Assembly: GCA_041749815.1 (NCBI GenBank)
Contig: JBGTAR010000112.1
Coordinates: 1-14,598 of the forward strand
DNA: 14,598 bases
Direction: 5' to 3'
Source of the DNA: JAJTZA01 sp041749815
GTDB lineage: Bacteria; Verrucomicrobiota; Verrucomicrobiia; Chthoniobacterales; Terrimicrobiaceae
In this document: one piece after another, positions 8,601-14,598 of the stretch
Layout of the letters: every line of letters begins with the position of its first letter
Position numbering within the stretch: position 1 is the first letter of the stretch
Notes under the pieces: model-generated
Told to the model about the DNA's origin: nothing
The model's database searches: none
The model's input: only the letters and a program-made list of their open reading frames with translations
Program-made: the position numbers and the translations under genes

Positions 8601-10268
8601 AAAACCAAGACCCATGCGCTGGTAGAGGTAGAAGGAATCAAAAATCGACCACGTGTAGCTGAGGATGAAGCTGTCTTCAGCCAAGCGCCGCTGCATGGTG
8701 TTCTGACTCGATGAGACGGTGGGCTCGAACCAATAACCCCAGTTACTCTGCAGGCCTGTCCAGAAGACCGCTTTAGCACCCGTGCTTTCTGAAGGAGTGG
8801 AATTTCCTTTGAAATAAAAGAGGTAAGGCCCGCTCTCTGCCGAATATGCGGCATCGCGGTCAAAATTCGCATCCGGCAATGTGGGGAGGTCTGCCGTGCG
8901 AATGAAATCCAACTTGTCCATGCCAACCACTCCCGGCATGGCAAGCAAGGCACTAAGCGCGACTTGGTCATAGAGAACCCTGTGGACGGCTCGGCGCCCT
9001 GCCTGAAAATCCGGACTGGCAGTTTTGTAACGGTGCAGTTTGTTGAAATACATCCGCATCCCCTCATACTCGCCGGGAACGCTGTTCGAGAGATCGATGC
9101 GGCCAAACCCAAGTTCCACCGACTTGTTGCCGCCGGTCTTGGAGAGATACTCCCAATCAAATTTGTTGTCACCGACCACATTGACTCGTCCATTGGCAAC
9201 CGAGACGATGTCCCAAAACAACGAAGTCACGGCAATCTTTGTCAGCAAGCCATTATTCACCGTGATCTCATAGGGCTGATAATACGAGATGATGTGTGGG
9301 CCGCCGCCCTCGAGCCGTTTCTCTTTGATATCTTCCGCGGCGTAGGGGGTGACTCCATTCATGAATGGCACCATGTCGGGGGGGAAGGTGACGGAGCCGT
9401 CCGGATTGTTGATAAATCCCGTCACCTCTCCGTTCTGCCCAAGAAATGGCGCGTTGGATAAGTTGTCCTGCCAGTCGCCGTCCATTTCAGCGTAGTAGGC
9501 ATCCGCCCCCACGGCCGCCCGGTTACCATGCCCGTCCGGGCCGGATAAAAAGTGACCTGATCGGGGCACTGGCACTTTCCCAAGGAGGACCACGTTTTTC
9601 AGTTCGCCCGGGTATTGGTTGTAAAGTGCGATGATCTGGTTGCGAATGAGCACATGGGCATCCATGAAGGGTGCTGTGGGGACTCCACGTGCATCATTGG
9701 GTCCGGTTCCATTCGAAAGATAATCCGGCGCCCTCGGCGTGACAATCTCGTGGATAAACCAGCCTTCAGAGACCAAGTCGGCTTTGTACTGGGCATATTC
9801 CTCGCCCAGCTTCATCGGAATATCGTCAGCCACAACAAGCGCCAACCTCCCCCGCGGCAAGGTCTGGTCCACCTTAACTCCTGCGGTTAGCCAACCGGCC
9901 CGAGTCGGGACGGTGGTTGTTACGCGGTAGTCGTAAATCTGCCCCTCAACCACGGTAATGTCCGTCCATGTGGTCCCCGCTGTAGCGACGATGCCAGTCG
10001 CAACCGGAGTCCCCCAATTTGTCGTCCCTTCATTTTTCCGAAAGATCGAGTAGGTGCCCGGCTCGAAAAATTTCAATCGAATCGCGGTTGGCCCCTCCAG
10101 CGCTGTTGCCTCAAGAGGGATCGAGTATTGTGTTGGCAAGTAACCCGTCGGCGGCGGCCATGATGGAGATTGATTTGAATAATTCCATGGGGGTGCTGCG
10201 AGCACGAGGGAAGAACTCAAGAATGCCAGCGCGGCGAGACAACCAACGAAGGCAGTGTGGGGTTTCAT
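5646..10268 (-). CDS. Large secreted multi-domain protein with gingipain (C25)-like region, LamG and shared C-terminal module
   Basis: This 1540-residue protein is exported by a Sec signal peptide (1-25, ending LVLAA). Regions in order: Fn3-like (~45-130); a C25 gingipain-like region (~140-605); Fn3-like (~610-700); putative Ig/He-PIG (~705-797, LPPGLSLTDAGRISGLPTAA); a DNRLRE/CBM96-like jelly roll (~803-975, FLRFDLSSF, WATRP); PKD/Ig-like (~978-1070); LamG/concanavalin-like (~1085-1307, WYHVVMVYDG, GQIDEVRLYDRVL); PKD/Ig-like (~1310-1400); and a C-terminal module (~1409-1540, ending PKRFIRLEV). Gingipain-type features are VVLLGKVPVP (226-235), DAYYAEMDGD (256-265) and GFGRID (387-392) before a long helix. 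The catalytic His-Gly and Cys expected at about 481-513 are not evident (YFKGN and VFWTGLQSNW instead), so peptidase activity is doubtful. LamG and jelly-roll domains usually bind glycans. The role could be adhesion or polymer binding. The ATG start is supported by the signal peptide; no Shine-Dalgarno is seen. The upstream gap 10269-10473 is A+T rich near the start and holds no clear gene. Confidence 0.8.
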   Translation of the reverse strand: MKPHTAFVGCLAALAFLSSSLVLAAPPWNYSNQSPSWPPPTGYLPTQYSIPLEATALEGPTAIRLKFFEPGTYSIFRKNEGTTNWGTPVATGIVATAGTTWTDITVVEGQIYDYRVTTTVPTRAGWLTAGVKVDQTLPRGRLALVVADDIPMKLGEEYAQYKADLVSEGWFIHEIVTPRAPDYLSNGTGPNDARGVPTAPFMDAHVLIRNQIIALYNQYPGELKNVVLLGKVPVPRSGHFLSGPDGHGNRAAVGADAYYAEMDGDWQDNLSNAPFLGQNGEVTGFINNPDGSVTFPPDMVPFMNGVTPYAAEDIKEKRLEGGGPHIISYYQPYEITVNNGLLTKIAVTSLFWDIVSVANGRVNVVGDNKFDWEYLSKTGGNKSVELGFGRIDLSNSVPGEYEGMRMYFNKLHRYKTASPDFQAGRRAVHRVLYDQVALSALLAMPGVVGMDKLDFIRTADLPTLPDANFDRDAAYSAESGPYLFYFKGNSTPSESTGAKAVFWTGLQSNWGYWFEPTVSSSQNTMQRRLAEDSFILSYTWSIFDSFYLYQRMGLGFDAGDMMRVSISDKAWAAGYQPRLTTNYGSGNDGSQALFMNHMGCPTLRLFMFPAPTGLSVVSAGGHPALSWTASNNPPPGEPPVLGYHVYRSANQEGPYVRLTNTPVAATTYTDSSVTAGAWHYLLRGVRLEPTGAGSFYNASLGASGSIDLTNGPSPLQVLTTSLATANWNTDYLATLKAAGGTPVYTWSVANGSLPPGLSLTDAGRISGLPTAAGTYGFTVRATDELGQISEQALSIAVESNKIANFFAEANTFITGYSATKWGFTNPALLLAGPSYLYQPFLRFDLSSFVSNNSFVRAKLIVTLEGNSQPNSYASVLAALTQDAGQDWTESAIVWATRPLDDGSLAPVRATTFPSAFGTLEFDITEMVKKTLSEDPAKKLGIRLSTNWGNAFGNEVRISSRYASGTARPRVVIETTDAPAITFQSPTINPAGLHIGSSLAIEATASAIPAQAAGLTVSWSKQAGPGNIQFSSTTTASTNVSFSEVGDYVLRLTAQDGVLSSTKDLMVRVLAVPPSTTGANGPTQGLIVRLPFDEGSGTSTADVSGAPPANPGVLNTIGATGVPTWVSTGRIGKALNFDGAGQRVEIDDSAAKPLDGMQKLSVSLWLKLNAADASSHAILVKRTGSSAGTTSYALTLSSAEKLTMSVANKTAVVGDSILAVGQWYHVVMVYDGSLATNNVQLYLNGGPEKFGTTITGQPDNKIPRILASKLRVGDYTATAVTASFNGQIDEVRLYDRVLTLEEIQDLAGGAPSNMGPQILLGASVEGNIGEPIALGAAVSDDGLPGPLQLQWSLASGPGAVSFDDATAASTTVTANAGGNYSLRLLASDGSITTWKDLLAVVTGSSLNAGYLTWLEANNLPADGSGLGGPNASASGDGIANAVKYALGLDADSAGYAGRLSSEIVQEGGQDYLSLTYQCPDPALTGVGYLVKVGGDIASWSADVTLVSETVEGGVKTITLRDNQPIGPTHPKRFIRLEVNLQ

Positions 10269-10473
10269 GGAGGAATTGGGGGATTAGAGCAATATCACAC
10301 ATGGGATGCTAGAAAAGATAATTTTTCTGCGCACCACACCAAGGAATATGACAAATGCACATGAGGCCCAGCGCCGTTTTGACCGGGAGCGAGGCGTCCT
10401 TCACCAGGAATCCGGTGGGGGCTTCTTCATCCCGGCCAGTGTCATGGGACTACGAAGGATGATTGCAAAAGCA

Positions 10474-12531
10474 TCATGGTTGCTTGGTCACCAGCAGGCG
10501 CACGAATTGGCGCTGTGCGATGGGAGCGATCAGGCGGACGGTGACTGTCTCCGACCCATCGCCATTGCTGGCCAGCGAGATTTTCTGAAGGACGGATGGA
10601 CCGGTCAGCCAGGACTCCGCAGCAAGGGAGGTGCTGACCTGCACCAGATAGGTCAGGCCCTGAACCGTGTATCCGGACTCCGTTGTTCCCGAGCCAGCTC
10701 CCTCAAGGCGGCGATGGCTGAAGGTGAGATGACGCTGACCCGATACCTCGACAGTGCCATGGGAGGGAGACAGTCCTTTTGCTGCATCCACCGGGGAGCC
10801 TCCCAAAGCAAACCTCAGGAGGTTGGACATGCCATCACCCCAATAGTCGGCTGTTGGGTCGGCAAGCGTTCCGGGCACGAGGTCATGAGTGGCTTCCCAC
10901 GAGGAAGCCCATGATGAATAATCATTCTCTGGAGACTCGGCGGAAATATCAAGCGCCGGACCCGGGGGCCAAAACCTTCCAAAGTGTTCTGGCTGGACTT
11001 GAAGCATGAAAAGACCTTCGGACGGGGGTGTAAAATCGAAGCTTTCACCGGGTGAAAGTGCTTCCACATGGATGGTGGTGATTCGATCAATGCCGGAAAA
11101 TGTGATGGCATCGATAAACCAGCCGTAATCATCCCACGTTTCCAAAAAGCTGGAGCCGCTTTCAAAAGCAAAATTGAAACGAACTTGGATGACTTGACCG
11201 GCAAACGCCGAGAGAGAAACCATGCGCAGCGAAAAACCAGATTCCTTGCTACTTGTCCCGGCCTGCTCAAAAACCGGGGTCCAGGATGAGCCACCGTCCG
11301 CAGAAACCTCAACTCGCGCGAATTGGTCAGATGTGGCCCACCCCATTCGGCTCCAGAATTGCAATTGGGATGTGGGTCCGGCCATGAACGAGTCCCGATA
11401 GCGCAAAATTTCCGACGACTCAAAGCTGCTTCGGGCCAAGTGATAAGCTCCTGTTCCCTCATACTTCACCGAGGTTGAGAGTGCGGAGTAACTTGATGAG
11501 GTTTCATCAAAGAGGCCGCTCAAAGCACTGGCATAGTCTGTTGGCGCCGGAGACTTGGAGGCTGCTGTCACGTGCAGAGTGGTTGCTCCCGGGACTTGCG
11601 AAATGGTGTAGGGCGTTTGGGCACCCACCACGGGGCTTGAGTTTCCAGTGATCCGGGGCGGATCATAAACAAGCGCAAGGTCCTTTTTCAGGTTTGTTGT
11701 GGAGGGGATCACCACGCTTGAAAGAAGGTTAATCCCCGGGCCGGAAAATGTGATCGTCCGCGAGCCGCTCAAGGAGGGAACTGGCAGGGTGTATCCCCCG
11801 GCTGAAGCTGTTTTTGTGGTGTAGGTGCCACCGGCAATGGTCGCCGAAATTCCCTCGATCCCCTCCCCAACACTGTAAAAGCCATTCCCGTCAAAGTCAT
11901 AGTAGACCACCCCCAACATCAGTGGCCGCGGCGATGATTCGCTTTTTGCAAAATTCTGCGTCACCATGATGGCGTTGAGGTTTAACCCATTACTGAGAAA
12001 CGTTCCGAACCGGATCCCTATTCCAACCTCGCTAAAGACGTCATCACAAAGAACTTTACGATGTCCGGGGCTGAGGAATAACCCCTCATAGGCGATGGGG
12101 GTGTAAATCTCGGGGTCAAGGAAAGCGGTTGTTCCCCGCCACCCGATATTTTCTCCACTCGACCAGGGAGTTGAAAAAACATACCCGGCCGCTTCCATCC
12201 TTTGTTTGGCGGTGGTGTTGCCTTGGCCGGTATGAGAAAACACATTGGTATCGAGCATCCACTGGGAATGGTTAGCCGCCGCATTGATCAAAAAGCGATG
12301 GGATGCAAGTGGGGGCTTGGGCGTGCTTGTGATCAGCGGGGCGGTTACCCCTTGGTTCAGACTGATCCCGAGTCGGGCGGCCTCGGCTTCAGGATTCGCT
12401 CGAGCTCTGTTGACGAACTCCAGCATCAGTTGTTCGTAAGCCGTGGGATTCCCATGATCATACTGGATTTGTGCCACTCCCAATCCTGCGGAAGCGCACA
12501 GGCAAAGGAAGATATGTTTCACAATCCTCAA
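10474..12531 (-). CDS. Secreted CAP/SCP-domain protein with MAM-like region and shared C-terminal module
   Basis: This 685-residue exported protein has a signal peptide at 1-21 (IFLCLCASAGLGVAQ). Residues ~29-197 form a CAP/SCP (YkwD-like) domain. The typical landmarks are LEFVNRARANP (38-48), H88, FSH (98-100), GEN with E128, GHR with H157, and VGIGI (169-173). Bacterial CAP proteins are extracellular; enzymatic function is unproven for most. Residues ~205-295 resemble an SdrD B-like or carboxypeptidase-regulatory-like fold (YYDFDGNGFYSVGEGI, possible Ca2+ site). Residues ~350-480 look like a MAM-like or M6-associated jelly roll (LQFWSRMGW, DDYGWFIDAITF). Residues 538-685 form the C-terminal module shared with both neighbours (YSSW, GDGMSNLLRFALG, RQFVRLLV). 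The frame starts with TTG at 12529-12531. A GTG at codon 4 (12520-12522) gives an equally good signal peptide and has GAGG just upstream, but only three bases away. The gene is divergent from the deacetylase and 205 bases from the next gene. Confidence 0.85.
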   Translation of the reverse strand: MRIVKHIFLCLCASAGLGVAQIQYDHGNPTAYEQLMLEFVNRARANPEAEAARLGISLNQGVTAPLITSTPKPPLASHRFLINAAANHSQWMLDTNVFSHTGQGNTTAKQRMEAAGYVFSTPWSSGENIGWRGTTAFLDPEIYTPIAYEGLFLSPGHRKVLCDDVFSEVGIGIRFGTFLSNGLNLNAIMVTQNFAKSESSPRPLMLGVVYYDFDGNGFYSVGEGIEGISATIAGGTYTTKTASAGGYTLPVPSLSGSRTITFSGPGINLLSSVVIPSTTNLKKDLALVYDPPRITGNSSPVVGAQTPYTISQVPGATTLHVTAASKSPAPTDYASALSGLFDETSSSYSALSTSVKYEGTGAYHLARSSFESSEILRYRDSFMAGPTSQLQFWSRMGWATSDQFARVEVSADGGSSWTPVFEQAGTSSKESGFSLRMVSLSAFAGQVIQVRFNFAFESGSSFLETWDDYGWFIDAITFSGIDRITTIHVEALSPGESFDFTPPSEGLFMLQVQPEHFGRFWPPGPALDISAESPENDYSSWASSWEATHDLVPGTLADPTADYWGDGMSNLLRFALGGSPVDAAKGLSPSHGTVEVSGQRHLTFSHRRLEGAGSGTTESGYTVQGLTYLVQVSTSLAAESWLTGPSVLQKISLASNGDGSETVTVRLIAPIAQRQFVRLLVTKQP

Positions 12532-12535
12532 TGTA

Positions 12536-12545
12536 CGTAATTACG
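12536..12545. promoter_or_regulatory. Short palindrome at the CAP-gene translation start
   Basis: CGTAATTACG is a perfect 10-bp palindrome ending four bases before the TTG start of the CAP-domain gene, so it would overlap its transcription or translation start. A protein bound here would be well placed to control that gene. Palindromes of this length can occur by chance in A+T-rich DNA, and no second copy is present in the window. Confidence 0.25.
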
Positions 12546-12565
12546 CAACAAAATCAAGACAATTG

Positions 12566-12609
12566 CACAAAATCATTCATGTGATTGGTTGCAAAGTGGC
12601 AATTTTGTG
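12566..12609. promoter_or_regulatory. Inverted repeat in the divergent intergenic region
   Basis: CACAAAAT (12566-12573) and ATTTTGTG (12602-12609) form perfect 8-base inverted arms 28 bases apart, centred in the 103-bp gap between the divergent CAP and deacetylase genes. The right arm overlaps the likely deacetylase -10 element, so a dimeric regulator bridging the arms could switch one or both genes. This is inferred from layout only. Confidence 0.35.
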
Positions 12610-12614
12610 ATAAT
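12585..12614 (+). promoter_or_regulatory. Candidate sigma-70-type promoter of the deacetylase gene
   Basis: A -35-like TTGGTT (12585-12590) lies 18 bases before GATAAT (12609-12614), which has TG one base ahead of it (TGTGATAAT, extended -10). The start codon at 12635 is 20 bases past the -10, so the 5' leader would be only about 12-15 nt. That is consistent with the absence of a Shine-Dalgarno. The -10 match is good and the -35 match is weak. Confidence 0.4.
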
Positions 12615-12634
12615 TTATTTGGGCCTCCCAAGTT

Positions 12635-14215
12635 ATGCCTGATCCCCCCTCTCCTTCACACTCCACGATTCCCTCAAGCAAAACCCGATTTCACTCTCTT
12701 TTGTTGGCAGGAGTTTTGGTGAGTCTTTTGAGCTCTGGATTGGTAGCGGCGGGCTTACAATTGCCCAACCTGAACACGACCCCCACGGCTGACCGATTTC
12801 CGATCACGGGAAGAGTCTGGCCAGCAACGCCTGGAGCCGCAGTGATTTGTTTGTGGGAAGACGACAAGTTGTGTGCGTTCACGATGAGTGTTGATGATAA
12901 TATTGCGCCCCAGGTTCCAGATTGGCTGGAAAAAGCTGCGGAAGTGGGGTTTCCCGTGACCTGGTTTTTGATCACGGATCGTATTGAAACCGTCAACGTG
13001 GGGTTTAATGGCACATGGTCACTCTGGCGGGACGTGGTCGCAAAGGGACATGATGTGCAGTCTCACACCCGCAGGCACCTGCATGTGGAGGATGCGGATT
13101 GGCCCGGAATTGTTCAGGAATATGCCGGCTCCAGGGAAGCAATCGAGGCCAACTTGCCAGGCCACAAATGTGATTTCCTTGCGTTCCCAGGCGGCTCCAA
13201 CAGCTCATATAACGATAGGGACGTTGCGGCCCAATATTATGCGGGCAACCGGGGCGGAGCCGGCAGTGGATTCAATCGGCCCACACGTATTGATTATTTG
13301 GCCATAAAAAATGGAAACTTTGTTATGGGAGGCACAACGGCATCCGTCAATTTGCTGAGCCTTTTTAATGCGGCTGACGTGAGATATTATCGAGGCTGGG
13401 CTTCGCCTCTTTTTCATCAGGTGAATGACTGGCCGGCAACCGAACACTACTTCGCCTTCCTGCGCACGTACCGCGCAGATGTTTGGGCGGCACGATTCTC
13501 GGATGTGGGGAAGTATGGTCAGGAGCGGGACACGGCCACGCTGCAGGTGACCGACAACACCCCTTCCCAGATTGTTTTCACGCTCGCAGACGACATGAAG
13601 GATGATGTTTTTAATTATCCTCTCACGGTCAAGGTTCGACTGCCCGATGACTGGAACTCGGTTGTAGCCGTGCAGCAGGGCCTGCCCGTGATGGCAAAGT
13701 TTTTGCGTCATGATGGAGCCCCCTACGCTTTGGTAGGGGGTGTTCCAGATCAGGGACCGGTGACCGTGACCCCAGCCCTTTCGTCAACCTTTGGCGGGCA
13801 GACCTACAGCTCCTGGCTCCGGGAACACTCGCTCCCTGCCGACCGGAGTGGATTGGGGGCGGGGGATGCCAAACCAGCCAAGGATGAGATTCGCAACCTT
13901 CTAAAATACGCCCTGGGATTGGATCCCCGAGTTGAGGGTCATGGCGAAAAACTATCGAGTGAAGTTGATTCAGAAAGCCATTTAACCCTCGTTTTTTCAC
14001 GCCCCTACCCGGTTCCCTCAGATGTGGACTACCTTCCTGAGGTGGGTTCTGATCTTGGGGGTTGGTCGGGTGAAGGGTTGATCTTGGAGGAGGTCTCCAT
14101 CGTGGATGGCATTCAGACCGTACGAGTCGTTGATCCGGTGCCCGCAAGTTCTGACAACCCCAAGCGCTTTATCAGGTTGAGGGTTCAAGAAAAATTGTTG
14201 GGTGCCAGTTTGTAA
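12635..14215 (+). CDS. Secreted polysaccharide deacetylase (CE4/NodB-like) with shared C-terminal module
   Basis: This 526-residue exported protein has a long n-region followed by a hydrophobic core (LLLAGVLVSLLSSGLVAAG, 22-40). Residues ~68-290 form a NodB-homology polysaccharide deacetylase domain. Motif 1 is FTMSVDDN, with D87 and D88 at the base and metal positions. Motif 2 is SHTRRH, with H144 and H148 as metal ligands. A later FAFPGG (182-187) matches the family's R/F-x-x-P-x-G motif. CE4 enzymes remove N- or O-acetyl groups from glycans such as chitin, peptidoglycan, xylan or exopolysaccharide; the substrate cannot be told here. Residues ~300-378 are a beta-rich linker. Residues 391-526 form the C-terminal module (YSSWLREHSLPADRSGLG, NLLKYALGLD, PKRFIRLRV), very close to that of the 1540-residue protein. 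No other ATG occurs before codon 84, so the ATG at 12635 is preferred. Divergent from the CAP gene, it may share control with it. Confidence 0.85.
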   Translation: MPDPPSPSHSTIPSSKTRFHSLLLAGVLVSLLSSGLVAAGLQLPNLNTTPTADRFPITGRVWPATPGAAVICLWEDDKLCAFTMSVDDNIAPQVPDWLEKAAEVGFPVTWFLITDRIETVNVGFNGTWSLWRDVVAKGHDVQSHTRRHLHVEDADWPGIVQEYAGSREAIEANLPGHKCDFLAFPGGSNSSYNDRDVAAQYYAGNRGGAGSGFNRPTRIDYLAIKNGNFVMGGTTASVNLLSLFNAADVRYYRGWASPLFHQVNDWPATEHYFAFLRTYRADVWAARFSDVGKYGQERDTATLQVTDNTPSQIVFTLADDMKDDVFNYPLTVKVRLPDDWNSVVAVQQGLPVMAKFLRHDGAPYALVGGVPDQGPVTVTPALSSTFGGQTYSSWLREHSLPADRSGLGAGDAKPAKDEIRNLLKYALGLDPRVEGHGEKLSSEVDSESHLTLVFSRPYPVPSDVDYLPEVGSDLGGWSGEGLILEEVSIVDGIQTVRVVDPVPASSDNPKRFIRLRVQEKLLGASL

Positions 14216-14367
14216 AAACCTGGCAGGACTTGGGGTCTTTAGAAGGTGGTTCCAAGCACAGAAGGTAAAAAAATCTCAGATTGAAACGCTTTCGGTGGCG
14301 AACTGCCATTTCTGAACGTATAGTCCCACGCGATTGGTCGTCAGACTTTCGGTGACCCACTCTGCCT

Positions 14368-14598
14368 ATGATTAGACCAACCTTTTCCATCATTTTTTTC
14401 GTTTTGACGACCCTGCTGGTTGCCAACTTCCCAAGAAGCTCCCAAGCGCAGCCCGGTGGCGGAGCAAACCCGGTGGCCGTCATTGCTGTCGAGGCAAAAA
14501 AAGCACCTTTTTCCGACCGTGTGGAAGCCCTGGGGACACTTCGGGCGAACGAATCGGTGGAGCTCATGGCCACCGTGACCGAGCGGGTCACGTACTTG
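14368..14598 (+). CDS. RND efflux periplasmic adaptor (membrane fusion protein), N-terminal part
   Basis: The first 77 codons are present and the frame runs off the right edge. Residues 1-27 form a signal peptide (FSIIFFVLTTLLVANFPRSS, then QAQ). The mature start PVAVIAVEAKKAPFSDRVEA, then LGTLRANESVELMATVTERV, matches the first beta strands of HlyD/AcrA-type adaptors, where a conserved G-x-(L/V)-x-A-x-E/x-V-x-(L/V)-x-(A/S) segment precedes the lipoyl and hairpin domains. Such adaptors link an inner-membrane RND pump to an outer-membrane channel, and the pump gene usually follows; it is outside this window. No Shine-Dalgarno is seen before the ATG. The preceding gap 14216-14367 contains no gene and no convincing terminator or promoter that I can defend. 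The absence of an N-terminal lipobox cysteine suggests a soluble or signal-anchored adaptor. Confidence 0.8.
   Translation, partial: MIRPTFSIIFFVLTTLLVANFPRSSQAQPGGGANPVAVIAVEAKKAPFSDRVEALGTLRANESVELMATVTERVTYL

Noticed and set aside
10311..10328. AGAAAA / TTTTCT inverted repeat upstream of the 1540-residue protein gene, a possible terminator or operator
   Set aside because: The stem is only six A/T-rich base pairs and would not form a stable terminator; it may simply be A+T-rich promoter DNA.
10306..10914. Plus-strand open frame of 202 codons starting in the gap upstream of the 1540-residue protein gene
   Set aside because: About two thirds of it is antisense to the shared C-terminal module of the CAP gene, the product has no recognisable domain or signal, and no ribosome-binding site is seen. 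The 10269-10473 gap is better read as non-coding.
13719..13740. Hairpin CCCCCTAC / GTAGGGGG with a 6-base loop inside the deacetylase gene, resembling part of the 5580-5601 hairpin
   Set aside because: It lies in frame within a conserved-looking coding stretch (GAPYALVGGV) and shares only the short CTAC/GTAG core with the intergenic element, so coincidence is the simpler explanation.

Overview
The window looks like a chromosome segment from a Verrucomicrobia-type Gram-negative bacterium (PVC group). The reasons are a PEP-CTERM anchored protein built of autotransporter-associated beta-strand repeats, very large multi-domain secreted proteins with LamG, Ig-like and DNRLRE-like modules, a membrane transporter-like protein fused to a spermidine-synthase domain, and start codons that mostly lack a Shine-Dalgarno sequence. 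This assignment is inferred from gene content; there is no rRNA or tRNA in the window to confirm it.

Layout. At the left edge (1-139) lies the 3' end of an IS630-family insertion sequence. It abuts a minus-strand signal-peptide remnant (118-207), apparently a secreted-protein gene cut off by the insertion. Four large minus-strand genes follow: a PEP-CTERM beta-strand-repeat protein (343-2763), a fused membrane/spermidine-synthase-like protein (2884-5463), a 1540-residue secreted protein with a gingipain (C25)-like region and several accessory domains (5646-10268), and a secreted CAP/SCP-domain protein (10474-12531). A divergent promoter region (12532-12634) separates the last of these from a plus-strand secreted polysaccharide deacetylase (12635-14215). 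The right edge cuts the start of an RND efflux periplasmic adaptor (14368 onward). No gap exceeds 300 bases.

How the genes relate. The C25-like, CAP and deacetylase proteins have unrelated N-terminal parts but end in the same kind of ~130-150 residue C-terminal module (Y-x-x-W start, a NLLKYALGLD-like block, a beta-rich part, and a final (K/R)xF(I/V)RLxV). This suggests a common extracellular destination or anchoring mode, distinct from the PEP-CTERM tag of the first protein. The truncated signal-peptide gene and the PEP-CTERM gene share a 14-bp perfect palindrome plus a CTTGC box at identical spacing, 42-48 bp upstream of their start codons, suggesting control by the same regulator. No exosortase, regulator or biosynthetic operon is present to complete a pathway. 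The most interesting signals are the shared C-terminal module, the shared operator, and the apparently catalytically degenerate gingipain-like domain.
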